Positions 10,338-18,694 of a DNA stretch of 50,713 nt are shown one piece after another (positions within the stretch are counted from its first letter, which is position 1; every line of letters starts with the position of its first letter). The notes below the pieces were generated by a model that was given only the letters and a program-made list of their open reading frames with translations, was not told the origin of the DNA and did no database searches. The DNA lies in assembly GCA_946554525.1 (NCBI GenBank), contig CAMNSE010000008.1, positions 1 to 50,713 of the forward strand. The letters are read 5' to 3'. This DNA is from an uncultured Mycoplasma sp. (lineage in GTDB: Bacteria; Bacillota_I; Bacilli_A; RF39; UBA660). The position numbers and the translations under genes were made by a program.

Positions 10338-12161
10338 TCATCTTTCAATACTATTATCTAAGTTAGTATTTAATTGGTATAGTTCTTGCTCTACTACTTC
10401 AGGATATGCTGATAAGATATATGAAACCGTATTTTCACTTCCAGCTATCGAATAACTAGCAGCTATTTGTTCATAAGAAAGAGCTTTTTCAATGTTTATT
10501 TTTGATGCACTAATAAATCCCCTATTATTATATTTTTTATTAAAATAATATTTATTAACATAATAATACATATATTCATTTCGAGTCATAATCTTATTTT
10601 TAAATTCTAGAAATGCAGGTGAGGTATTTGCTTCTATCCCTTTATTTAAATAAAATAATTTTTCTATTTCGCTTATAGTCTCTTTTAAATATGCTTCATC
10701 AACATCTAGCTTATTTGTATCATATAACTCTAAAGTGTCAAAACGCCCTACTAATGAAAGAGCGGCAGTATAAGCTTCTTCTCTAGTCATTTCTTTACTA
10801 TAAATATTAGTCAAATATTCAAGTAGTCCTGGCAAGTCTGCATTAACAAAATAATTTAATATAGCTTCTCCATCTGTAGCTTCTAATAATAATTGAGACA
10901 TTGTATGTATGTGAAAATAACTAGCTCTTGCTATATCAGTTTCATCATCCAAATACTCTTCTGTAACAACATTTGTAAGTCCTTCAGTTAATCCTATGCC
11001 ATATCTTGTTTCTATATCTGTAAATCCAACTAGCCCTGTAGCCTCATAATCTGAAGTAAAAGCATGTACTCCTTCATGAATTATTGTATGACTATCTGCG
11101 CGATTAAATATAATTCTATTACTAGTCGGATAATAAGTTCCAGAAGCTGAATTAAATTTATCATTACTTTCAGCGCTCATCATCTTACCAAAAGTGTTAT
11201 TTATACGTGCAAGTGTTTCGGGTTTAAAATCATAATCATTGATTATTTTAGCTAAAGTTTCAAACGGTTGTTTAATTTGTTGACCAACCATATGATTATT
11301 ATTTAAAGTATCTAAAAAATCAGCAGCATCTTTAGAGTATCCAATATGTTCGTCAAATAAATCATATTTTATTATTAGTTTATATATTATTCTAATAAAT
11401 ACTTCTTCTGAGACTATTTGTTTAAGGTTCATATCTTCTTCAATCAAGTTATTCTTTAAAGCCCATCCAACTGCTTTTTTTGCATATTCTGAAATGTTTA
11501 AATCAGAATATAATGCTGAATCATTTAAAACCTGGAAACTTGTATTTGACATGTAGCGATATAATATAGTAACAAATTCTTCACCTGTAATAGGTCTATC
11601 TGGCATAAATTTATTATCATAACCAAATACTATTTTTTTCTCTGATGCAAATCTAATTGCCGCCTCATTTATATGACCGTCTATGTCAGTAAATATAGAT
11701 TGCTCTTGATCTTTAATATTTGGATTTCTCTGTATATTATAAAGTATAGCACAAACATCCGCACGAGTTACAAAATCGCTAATATTTGTTTTATAAAATA
11801 AACCTTTTTCTTTAAAATATTTAATAATATCTTCATATTCTACTTTATCAACTTCCATAGTGGATTCGATAGGATAATCTTCAGGCATTTTAACACTGCC
11901 AATGTTTGCTGCATTGGCGTTACTTACTAAGGTTGATGCTAAAATAATTGCAGCTATTTTTGCTTTAACACTATTTCTTAAGAAAAAAGCTTCAATAGGT
12001 GTGTTATATAATTTATCAAGTTTAAAATAACTATCTAAATCTAAGTTATGGAGACAATTATCTTTGACTTCAAAAAATTCTTTTTTAAAAGTATCTATAT
12101 TTAAATATATAGCTATTTTTTTATATTGAAATGTGATTGTACCACAATAGATATTTTTCAT
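10338..12161 (-). CDS. Membrane-anchored SLH-type zinc metallopeptidase
   Basis: The 607-aa protein begins with about 64 soluble residues, then a hydrophobic segment (about 66-84, AKIAAIILASTLVS). The order suggests a type II membrane protein rather than a cleaved signal peptide. Residues about 105-265 resemble three S-layer homology repeats (DGHINEAAIRFASEKKIVFGY is the clearest part). The catalytic half has HEGVH (362-366), a HExxH zinc site, with a possible third ligand in LTEGLTN (Glu393). The substrate is unknown. SLH domains usually bind secondary wall polymers. It is monocistronic as far as can be seen, with GGAGGG before the ATG. Confidence 0.8.
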   Translation of the reverse strand: MKNIYCGTITFQYKKIAIYLNIDTFKKEFFEVKDNCLHNLDLDSYFKLDKLYNTPIEAFFLRNSVKAKIAAIILASTLVSNANAANIGSVKMPEDYPIESTMEVDKVEYEDIIKYFKEKGLFYKTNISDFVTRADVCAILYNIQRNPNIKDQEQSIFTDIDGHINEAAIRFASEKKIVFGYDNKFMPDRPITGEEFVTILYRYMSNTSFQVLNDSALYSDLNISEYAKKAVGWALKNNLIEEDMNLKQIVSEEVFIRIIYKLIIKYDLFDEHIGYSKDAADFLDTLNNNHMVGQQIKQPFETLAKIINDYDFKPETLARINNTFGKMMSAESNDKFNSASGTYYPTSNRIIFNRADSHTIIHEGVHAFTSDYEATGLVGFTDIETRYGIGLTEGLTNVVTEEYLDDETDIARASYFHIHTMSQLLLEATDGEAILNYFVNADLPGLLEYLTNIYSKEMTREEAYTAALSLVGRFDTLELYDTNKLDVDEAYLKETISEIEKLFYLNKGIEANTSPAFLEFKNKIMTRNEYMYYYVNKYYFNKKYNNRGFISASKINIEKALSYEQIAASYSIAGSENTVSYILSAYPEVVEQELYQLNTNLDNSIER

Positions 12162-12199
12162 ACAACATCCCTCCTAGTCTAAATATATTTTAAACAATT

Positions 12200-12229
12200 T
12201 ATAAAAGCAAGAACTTTAGCCCTTGCTTT
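12200..12229 (-). terminator. Terminator-like hairpin after the AbgT gene
   Basis: AAAGCAAG pairs with CTTGCTTT across 10 bases. On the minus strand it is followed by TTATAAATTG, a weak T-tract. It probably ends the parA-parB-DUF951-AbgT operon. Confidence 0.55.
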
Positions 12230-12250
12230 ACATGAATCTGACAATATTAT

Positions 12251-13798
12251 CTAAATTGCTGTTACACCGTGAATTCCAATTGGAAGACCTACTATGTACC
12301 ATATAATAATTAAAGCGAGCAAGATAATGCCGACTACAATACTATATGGCAATTGATATTTTAAAGTCTTAAATAAATTTATTGGCTTATCATCTTGATT
12401 GTATTTTTCTAAGTAAGCAAGATAAATGATATAGTATGCCATAAGGGGTGTGAGCCCCATCGTTACAGATTCCCCAAAACGGAATATTACTTGAGTAAAT
12501 TCCGGCGATATACCGATGTTCATAAGTGTAGGTACAGCTATTCCTGCCATAATACCCCATTTGAATGTTGAATTAGGAAGAAAAATAGTTGCGATTGCAC
12601 TAATAATAAATAGAATAATGATTAAAGGGAATGCACCTAATCCATTAATAGTTAAAATATTGGCTAGACCGGCTGTAATTACTTCCCCTATATTAGTTTT
12701 TTTAAAAATACTAATAAATGTTGAACCTAAAAATATTAAAACCAAAGTTTTTCCAATTCCATCTAAGCTATGACCTAAATCATCGCATAAATCTTTATTA
12801 TTTTTAATTGTTTTAGCTCCTATTCCATAAAATAATCCTAAAATAATAAACAATAAAGTAATAACAAAGACAAAGCCATGACTAAAAAATGAATCAGCGC
12901 TAAATAATTTATCAATATAAAAACTTTGTGAATGATCTAAAAGCGCTCCAGATAATGGAAGGCCTGGAATAATACAGTAAATAAAGAATAATAAATACAA
13001 AACTCCTGCTATTCCAGCTAAAACTAAACCTTTTATCTCTTTATTTCCAATTATTAATTCTTCTTCGCTGTCACTTTCTGGAAATTCATATAGTGGAATT
13101 TTCGGAGCGATATAATTTTCTGTAATTGCGGTAATGGCTATAGCAAGTAAGATAACTGCTATAAACATAATAAATACAAACGAAGAAGTTCCCAAAGCGT
13201 AATCAGCATTTAATAATCTTGCTCCTAAAATGGTGTTTTGCATTAATGCAGAATCAGCACTTGTTAAGAAAATACTAATACCTGTGCCTGAGGCTAATGC
13301 CGCAAATGATGAAATAATTCCAATATGAGGATTTCTCTTTCCATAAGTAAATATTAATGCTGCAAGTGGTATCATTACAACATAAGGAATATTTCCCATA
13401 ATAGACGATAAAATGCAAATTAACACTAATACAAATGTTACTGTTTTCTTTTTGGCTTTTTTAGTTAAAAGAGTTATTGCTGTTTTTAAAAAACCACTTT
13501 TTTCCATAACTCCAATACCAATTAAGACAATAATTAAACTTGATAATGGTGTAAATGATACAAAATTCGCAACTGTATTTGTGAATATATATTTCATTCC
13601 GCTCAAACTAAATAGTGATTCTACAGATACTAAACTTTCTGTATAGTTTAAAGTAATGTTATTCGTAATCGAATTATATGTTACTTGTACCCCTAATAAA
13701 GATAGAAATCCACTAATAATTATTGTCGCTCCAATTAATATTAACAGGGTCATAATTGGATCTAATGTGATTCTATCCTTGATATTCTTTTTTTTCAC
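12251..13798 (-). CDS. AbgT-family transporter
   Basis: The 515-aa protein has about 12 hydrophobic segments and the signatures of the AbgT family (AbgT, MtrF), including SLLGVQV early and RFGESVTMGLTPLMAYY late. Family members import p-aminobenzoyl-glutamate or act as proton-driven sulfonamide and antimetabolite exporters; which applies here cannot be told. The start is a GTG overlapping the stop of the DUF951 gene by 4 bases (GTGA), so translation is probably coupled. It is the last gene of the parA operon, which is an unusual partner for a folate-related transporter. Confidence 0.87.
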   Translation of the reverse strand: MKKKNIKDRITLDPIMTLLILIGATIIISGFLSLLGVQVTYNSITNNITLNYTESLVSVESLFSLSGMKYIFTNTVANFVSFTPLSSLIIVLIGIGVMEKSGFLKTAITLLTKKAKKKTVTFVLVLICILSSIMGNIPYVVMIPLAALIFTYGKRNPHIGIISSFAALASGTGISIFLTSADSALMQNTILGARLLNADYALGTSSFVFIMFIAVILLAIAITAITENYIAPKIPLYEFPESDSEEELIIGNKEIKGLVLAGIAGVLYLLFFIYCIIPGLPLSGALLDHSQSFYIDKLFSADSFFSHGFVFVITLLFIILGLFYGIGAKTIKNNKDLCDDLGHSLDGIGKTLVLIFLGSTFISIFKKTNIGEVITAGLANILTINGLGAFPLIIILFIISAIATIFLPNSTFKWGIMAGIAVPTLMNIGISPEFTQVIFRFGESVTMGLTPLMAYYIIYLAYLEKYNQDDKPINLFKTLKYQLPYSIVVGIILLALIIIWYIVGLPIGIHGVTAI

Positions 13799-13986
13799 TT
13801 TTCTTCACCTAAAACTTTCTTTAGTTTTCTTGTAAATTCCATACGATCTAACATAACTTCTCGCCCACAATTTAAACAGCGAATTTTAATATCTACGCCA
13901 TCTCGCACGATTACCCATTTATTTTCACCACAAGCATGTGGCTTTTTCATAATGACTGTATCATTTAATTTAAATGTATGTTGCAT
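13795..13986 (-). CDS. DUF951 protein (YyzM-like)
   Basis: The 63-aa protein is a DUF951 member (B. subtilis YyzM): KLNDTVIMKKPHACGENKW and a second CLNCGR pair suggest a small zinc-binding fold. Its function is unknown. The gene is typically found beside parB and ychF in Firmicutes, as here. I start at 13986 because GAGGTG lies just upstream. The in-frame ATG at 13998 would overlap that ribosome binding site and add MRCI, which is not typical of the family. It lies 30 bp after parB and overlaps the AbgT gene. Confidence 0.88.
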   Translation of the reverse strand: MQHTFKLNDTVIMKKPHACGENKWVIVRDGVDIKIRCLNCGREVMLDRMEFTRKLKKVLGEEK

Positions 13987-14016
13987 AATGCACCTCATTT
14001 TTATAGTGTATAATTT

Positions 14017-14919
14017 TTATTCTCTTTCAATATTAATATTTAAATCTTCTAATATTCTGGTTAACTCTTCTTCATCTTTATATGGAATTTCAATTTTTTT
14101 ATTATTAATTTTAACCTTAACGCCTAACTTCTCGCGGCATAAGTTTTCATATATGCTATATTTTATATCATAAGAACTACTACGATTAATGCTATGCTTT
14201 TTAGGAATAGCTTCTATACTAAGTAATTTTTCAGTATCTCTAACACTTAAACCTTCATTAACGATTTTTAATGCTATTTCATTAATTTTATTTTCATCTT
14301 CAAGTTTACTTAATGCTCTTGCATGTCCCATTGATAATTCTTTTGATTCCACTAATTTAATAGTTGTACTTGGAAGTCTTAAAAGCCCTAACATATTTGT
14401 AATATAACTTCTACTCTTAGCGAATTTACGAGCTAATTCTTCTTGGGTTATATTATTAATTTTTAAGATATTGTCATAAGCTTTTGCTTCTTCAATTGGG
14501 TTTAGGTTCTCTCTTTCGATATTTTCAATAAGAGCTATCTCCATCATTTCAACATCATTAAATTCTTTAACAATTGCCGGAATGGTTTTTAAGCCAGCAA
14601 GGCGAGAAGCACGAGTACGTCTTTCACCTGCTACTAATTCATAACCTTTAATGCTTTTTTTAACAATTATAGGTTGAATTAAGCCATGTTCTTTAATAGA
14701 TGCTGCTAACTCTTCTAAAGCAACACTATCAAAAATAACACGTGGTTGATAGGGATTACTTCTAATTTCATCTAGTGGTATCTCTGTTACTCCACCCTTA
14801 TCTTTTTCTTCTTTTACAATGTCATTTTCAAATTTATCAAAATTAATTACTTCATTTGAAAATAATTGTTCAAGTCCTTTACCTAATGCTTTTTTACGGT
14901 TAGTTTCCGTCACGAGCAA
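14017..14919 (-). CDS. parB: Chromosome partition protein ParB (Spo0J)
   Basis: The 300-aa protein carries the ParB/Srx CTPase domain with ELVAGERRTRASR (the GxRR box) and the helix-turn-helix of the parS-binding domain (about 150-190, NITQEELARKFAKSRSYITNMLGLL in two parts). The C-terminal end is the dimerisation part. ParB loads on parS sites, spreads as a CTP clamp and recruits ParA and SMC. It overlaps the parA stop by 20 bp, the usual coupled arrangement. No canonical parS was found in the window by eye. The operon is usually near oriC. Confidence 0.96.
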   Translation of the reverse strand: MLVTETNRKKALGKGLEQLFSNEVINFDKFENDIVKEEKDKGGVTEIPLDEIRSNPYQPRVIFDSVALEELAASIKEHGLIQPIIVKKSIKGYELVAGERRTRASRLAGLKTIPAIVKEFNDVEMMEIALIENIERENLNPIEEAKAYDNILKINNITQEELARKFAKSRSYITNMLGLLRLPSTTIKLVESKELSMGHARALSKLEDENKINEIALKIVNEGLSVRDTEKLLSIEAIPKKHSINRSSSYDIKYSIYENLCREKLGVKVKINNKKIEIPYKDEEELTRILEDLNINIERE

Positions 14920-15685
14920 TCACTTCCTTTGCTAAATTAGAATAAGCTTCTGTAGCTTTGCTTTTTGGATCATATTCATTAATTGGTTTACCGTGGCTTG
15001 GTGCTTCTACAAGTCTTACTAAACGAGGAATTATGGTATTAAACACTTTATCTTTAAAATATTTTCTTACTTCTTCTATTACTTCAAGTCCTATAATAGT
15101 TCTTCCATCTAACATAGTTAGGAGTACTCCTTCTATTCTAAGTGATGGATTCATACTAGATTGGACCATGATAATGGAATTTAATAACTGAGTAATTCCT
15201 TCTAAAGCAAAAAATTCACATTGAACTGGTATAATTACTGAATCACTTGCAACTAGGGCATTCATTGTTGCAAGACCCAGTGCTGGTTGACAATCAATTA
15301 TTATATAATCATACTCATTCCGAATTTCATTTAAAGCATTTCTTAGTTGCTCATTTTGATGAAATTCTGGTTCTTCTAACATTCTTTTTACAAATTCTAC
15401 ATCGACACCTGCTAAATTAATTGTAGATGGTAAAATAGATAAATTCGTAAACTTTGTTTTTTTAATTGCTTCCTTGATACTGCAAACTCCGGCCATTACT
15501 TCATAGATATCGTGATTATAGTCACCACTTGAGAATCCAAGACCTGTCGTAGCATTTCTCTGAGGGTCTAAGTCAATTAATAATGTCTTTTTTCCTTCAA
15601 TCCCCAAAGCTGCAGCTAAATTGATACTAGAGGTGGTTTTACCTACTCCACCTTTTTGATTAACTAATGATATTACTTTTGCCAT
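14900..15685 (-). CDS. parA: Chromosome partition ATPase ParA (Soj)
   Basis: The 261-aa protein has the deviant Walker A motif KGGVGKTTSS (about 10-19), Walker A' DLDPQRNATTG and Walker B IIIDCQPALGL, as in Soj/ParA. ATP-dimers bind the nucleoid non-specifically and are released by ParB, which drives origin segregation; in B. subtilis Soj also controls DnaA. It is the first gene of a parA-parB-DUF951-AbgT operon, with AGAGGTG ahead of the ATG. Confidence 0.96.
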   Translation of the reverse strand: MAKVISLVNQKGGVGKTTSSINLAAALGIEGKKTLLIDLDPQRNATTGLGFSSGDYNHDIYEVMAGVCSIKEAIKKTKFTNLSILPSTINLAGVDVEFVKRMLEEPEFHQNEQLRNALNEIRNEYDYIIIDCQPALGLATMNALVASDSVIIPVQCEFFALEGITQLLNSIIMVQSSMNPSLRIEGVLLTMLDGRTIIGLEVIEEVRKYFKDKVFNTIIPRLVRLVEAPSHGKPINEYDPKSKATEAYSNLAKEVIARDGN

Positions 15686-15791
15686 TTATGCTACACCTCT
15701 TTATAAAATATCAGATAACTAGATTTATTTTATCATATTATTTTTATTTTGTCTTTAACTTTTCATACAATTTAAAAAAATATTTTAAAGT

Positions 15792-15818
15792 AAAAAAATA
15801 CTTTATCATAAGTATTTT
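15792..15818 (-). terminator. Terminator of the CDF gene
   Basis: On the minus strand AAAATACTT pairs with AAGTATTTT across 6 bases and is followed by a T-run. It lies directly after the TAG stop of the cation transporter. Confidence 0.8.
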
Positions 15819-16679
15819 CTAAATTGGATTAACATGAATAATTACTTTATATATTTTTTTAAATTTATTAATGATTTCTTTTTCTAAAAAGTCTGCAATA
15901 TCATGAGATTTAAAGGTACTTAAAGTGCCATCTAGATCAATTGTTAAAATGAGAATATATTTATATCCTGTTGCGGCAGTATTAAAATCACTTATATTTA
16001 TTACATCTTTATGTTCTAAAATAAATTTAATAATGGTTTCTTTTTCTTTTCTTTCTAAAGAAACATCCATAAGTATTTTATAACTTTCTAAAAATATTCC
16101 TAGTCCACTAAACATGATATATAATGAAATGATAGAGCCAAAAAAGCCATCAAAATAATAGTATCCTAAATAACTTAGTAGAACAGATAATAAAGTCCCT
16201 GTAGTAAGTACCATATCATTTCTATGATCTTTCATACTTGCTTTAATTAAAATATTAGAATGCTTTTTATATATTTTTTTAGTATATAAATATAGGCTTA
16301 ACTTTACTAAAATGGTAATAATACATACTATAATTAAATAAATAGAAAACTTAAATTCTTTATGAGTTATAATAGATAAACAAGAATCAACTAATATTTT
16401 AGAAGCTATAAAAAGCATAAATACACTAATAAGTAAGGAAAATATGTATTCAGCTTTCCCATGGCCAAAATTATGATCTTCATCGCTTGGATGTTTTGCT
16501 ATTTTGCTTCCTATAAAGGTCATGATAGAAGAAAAAATATCCCCTGCTGAATTAATAGCATCCGCGAGCATTGCCTCACTTTGGCTAAATATGGATACAC
16601 TAAACTTAATAAGTAATAAAAAAACATTGCCTATGATTCCTAATATTCCCACTTTTTTAGTACTTTCATATCGGTTCAT
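15819..16679 (-). CDS. Cation diffusion facilitator transporter
   Basis: The 286-aa protein fits the CDF family: six membrane helices over about 1-205 and a C-terminal cytoplasmic domain. The metal-site motifs are visible as LADAINSAGDIFSS in helix 2, the linker HPSDEDHNFGHGKAEY and DHRNDM in helix 5. The first site reads DAINSAGD instead of the common HALTD or DSLLD variants, which in the family bears on metal preference (Zn, Fe, Mn). It exports a divalent cation in exchange for protons. It stands alone, ending in its own terminator. Confidence 0.9.
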   Translation of the reverse strand: MNRYESTKKVGILGIIGNVFLLLIKFSVSIFSQSEAMLADAINSAGDIFSSIMTFIGSKIAKHPSDEDHNFGHGKAEYIFSLLISVFMLFIASKILVDSCLSIITHKEFKFSIYLIIVCIITILVKLSLYLYTKKIYKKHSNILIKASMKDHRNDMVLTTGTLLSVLLSYLGYYYFDGFFGSIISLYIMFSGLGIFLESYKILMDVSLERKEKETIIKFILEHKDVINISDFNTAATGYKYILILTIDLDGTLSTFKSHDIADFLEKEIINKFKKIYKVIIHVNPI

Positions 16680-16720
16680 TTGACCATCATCCTTAAATTA
16701 AACATTACTATATTATATAA

Positions 16721-16766
16721 ATAATTTAAAAAAATGATAGGGTTATCTACCATTTTTTTAAATTAT
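16721..16766 (-). terminator. Long terminator hairpin after the S51 gene
   Basis: Twenty-base arms (16721-16740 and 16747-16766) are complementary except one G-T pair, with a 6-base loop and T-runs in both directions. It ends the peptidase gene and sits just upstream of the CDF gene. Confidence 0.75.
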
Positions 16767-16775
16767 TTATTTCTG

Positions 16776-17456
16776 CTATTCTTCACTTCTTATTTCTAAA
16801 ACATGTCCAATTTTTTCTAGCTTTTTTAACTCCCTATTATATATTATTACTCCATCATCAAATATTGCATATATATTTTTATGCTTTTCATTTGCTACAT
16901 TTTGTAATTTATTTAGATAAAATTTATTGTTGATTGAATGAACATCTAAATAAAATGGATCATTTAAGACGCCAAACCCATCATAAAATGCAAAATATTT
17001 GTAATAATTATTTTTTGCAGTAATAAAATATCTTCTTAATTGAAGTACTGATCCTGCACTCTCACCTATAATAATTCCTTTGAAATTTTTTATTTCATAT
17101 AAACATTCAGTTTCATGCGTTACTTTATCATAAAGCATTTCTGGATTTCCTCCAGGTAATAATATTATATCAGTTTGTTTTATCATCTTTTTAATTTGAT
17201 CTGAACTCATACGATAGCAATCAGTGATTACAATTTGTTCTTCTAGAATTCCTAATTTTAATAAATTAGAAACATATTTGTTATACCTTCTACCACCTTT
17301 TTTAAAATAATCATTCATAAGTTTTTCTGAATCTAATTCATTTGGAAATGCCCAAGGGATTATCATAACATGCATATTAGGCTTGATTATTTTTTTCATT
17401 CTTTCCTCAACTAAAGGAAAAGCTAATTCAAAATTACTAAAAAATATATTATACAT
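16776..17456 (-). CDS. Peptidase S51 family protein (PepE-like)
   Basis: The 226-aa protein has the class I glutaminase-like fold of S51 peptidases: a beta-alpha start, LLPGGNPEML, and the nucleophile elbow IIIGESAGSVLQ with Ser in GESAGS. PepE enzymes cleave Asp-X dipeptides and cyanophycinases share the same fold; the substrate here is not known. AAAGGAG lies ahead of the ATG. It is immediately downstream of a degraded reading frame (17449-17634) and the XRE gene. Confidence 0.8.
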   Translation of the reverse strand: MYNIFFSNFELAFPLVEERMKKIIKPNMHVMIIPWAFPNELDSEKLMNDYFKKGGRRYNKYVSNLLKLGILEEQIVITDCYRMSSDQIKKMIKQTDIILLPGGNPEMLYDKVTHETECLYEIKNFKGIIIGESAGSVLQLRRYFITAKNNYYKYFAFYDGFGVLNDPFYLDVHSINNKFYLNKLQNVANEKHKNIYAIFDDGVIIYNRELKKLEKIGHVLEIRSEE

Positions 17457-17634
17457 TTTTTTCTCCTTTCATTTTTTTTAAACATCTTTGAAAATTCATA
17501 TTATCTGCAATACTATTTTTAATTGCTAAATCATATTGTTCTCTTCTAGTTTCTAATGTTTTTCAAATATTTTACTAATTTCTATTATATATAAAAATAT
17601 TGATATATCTTCTAATTGCTTTTTTTCTCTACTT
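17449..17634 (-). pseudogene. Possible frameshifted remnant
   Basis: Between the XRE gene and the peptidase, two minus-strand reading frames join at an A5 run (17559-17563) into one helical, charged peptide. The first frame gives LEDISIFLYIIEISKIFEK; after a one-base shift the second gives TLETRREQYDLAIKNSIADN and a C terminus KKMKGEK. No start codon is seen. It looks like the end of a decayed gene, perhaps the former partner of the XRE gene. It is not recognised and may be chance. Confidence 0.3.
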
Positions 17635-17872
17635 TTTCTATTTTTATTGTATATCCAATAGGTCCAATTATTTTTAATAAACTAAGTATGCTAGGTGAAT
17701 GCATTCCGCTTTCTATACGAGCGATTTTCTCTCTTGATACTTTAGAATACTTAGAAAATAATTCTTGTGTTAAGTTATTCTCTTTTCGAAAACGAATAAA
17801 TTCTTTTATAAATATTTCATTTAATTCATTAGCATCATAAGAAGCCTCTATATAATTTATATCATAATCCAT
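17612..17872 (-). CDS. XRE-family transcriptional regulator (HigA-like)
   Basis: The 86-aa protein has a Cro/C1 helix-turn-helix (about 25-75): RKENNLTQELFSKYSKVS and IARIESGMHSPSILSLLKI. Single-domain proteins of this size are often antitoxins (HigA), but no toxin gene lies beside it, only a degraded frame downstream. I use the ATG at 17872, with GGTGA 5 bases ahead, rather than the upstream GTG. The promoter holds an operator-like repeat between -35 and -10, so autorepression is likely. Confidence 0.8.
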   Translation of the reverse strand: MDYDINYIEASYDANELNEIFIKEFIRFRKENNLTQELFSKYSKVSREKIARIESGMHSPSILSLLKIIGPIGYTIKIEKVEKKSN

Positions 17873-17888
17873 ATATGTCACCAGCTAT

Positions 17889-17917
17889 ATTGTATCATAT
17901 TTGGTACATAAATGCAA
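17889..17917 (-). promoter_or_regulatory. XRE gene promoter with operator-like repeat
   Basis: On the minus strand TTGCAT, a 17-base spacer and TACAAT. The imperfect palindrome TGTATC-(6)-GGTACA (17891-17908 on the plus strand) spans the spacer and -10, where an autoregulator would bind. Confidence 0.4.
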
Positions 17918-17935
17918 TTTTTAAACATTTTAAAC

Positions 17936-17964
17936 TTGAATATTAACTAATTATACGATATATT
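17936..17964 (+). promoter_or_regulatory. Promoter of the YgjV / ligase operon
   Basis: TTGAAT (17936-17941), 17-base spacer and TATATT (17959-17964), about 30 bases ahead of the start codon, followed by GAGGAGG as ribosome binding site. Confidence 0.6.
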
Positions 17965-17992
17965 TAATTCGTAGTTTGAGGAGGTATAAAAA

Positions 17993-18676
17993 ATGGTACC
18001 ATTTATTATCGCTCAAATAATATCAATATTAAGCGGAATATTTTTATTAAAAAGTATGCGTTCGAAGAGCAAAGATAAATTTTTAGTATTAAATTCTATA
18101 TCTAACTTGCTTGGCTTTTTATCACTAGTTGTACTTCAAGCCTATGCTGCTACCGTTGGACCTATAGTTTTAACAATTCAAGGTATTGTAACTCATAATT
18201 ATGAGAAAAAAGGAAAAAAACAACCTAAAGCTTTGCTTGCATTATACTTATTGTTAAACGTTTTAGGTGGCGCTTTTACTGTAAAATCGCTGTTAGGAGT
18301 TTTGCCAGTTATTTCTAGTTCCCTTGCTTGTTTTATGCTTATGAGTAAAGATATGAAAACCTCTAGGAAGATTAATCTAGTTTCTTCTTTACTAGCACTA
18401 CCATATTTAATTGTAAGTAAAGCTTATGTATCAGCTATAATATTTGGCAGTTCATTTATTAATACATTAGATGCTATCAGAAAATTTGATTTTAAAGAAC
18501 AGAGAAACGTATCACAAAATACGATTTTAGATGAACATAAAGATGAGCAAATACAAACATTAAATAAAGACAAAGAAGTAAAGCCACTAAAACCAACTAA
18601 GGATTACGCCGATGAATTATCATACGTAGAAAAAGATGAAGAAATGAAATCAACAAGAAAGAAATATTATAAATAA
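17993..18676 (+). CDS. YgjV-like membrane protein
   Basis: The 227-aa protein has five to six hydrophobic segments over about 1-165 and a charged cytoplasmic tail rich in Lys, Asp and Glu. The membrane part is like the YgjV family of small inner-membrane proteins of unknown function, with SKDKFLVLNSISNLLGFLS and repeated pairs of helices. GAGGAGG precedes the ATG. The acyl-AMP ligase starts 18 bp after its stop, so they share a transcript; a functional link is not known. Confidence 0.65.
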   Translation: MVPFIIAQIISILSGIFLLKSMRSKSKDKFLVLNSISNLLGFLSLVVLQAYAATVGPIVLTIQGIVTHNYEKKGKKQPKALLALYLLLNVLGGAFTVKSLLGVLPVISSSLACFMLMSKDMKTSRKINLVSSLLALPYLIVSKAYVSAIIFGSSFINTLDAIRKFDFKEQRNVSQNTILDEHKDEQIQTLNKDKEVKPLKPTKDYADELSYVEKDEEMKSTRKKYYK

Positions 18677-18694
18677 GTTAAGGAGAAATAAATA

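Noticed and set aside
13999-15818. parS site near parAB
   Set aside because: I looked for TGTTTCACGTGAAACA-like palindromes here and elsewhere in the window and saw none; sites may lie outside.
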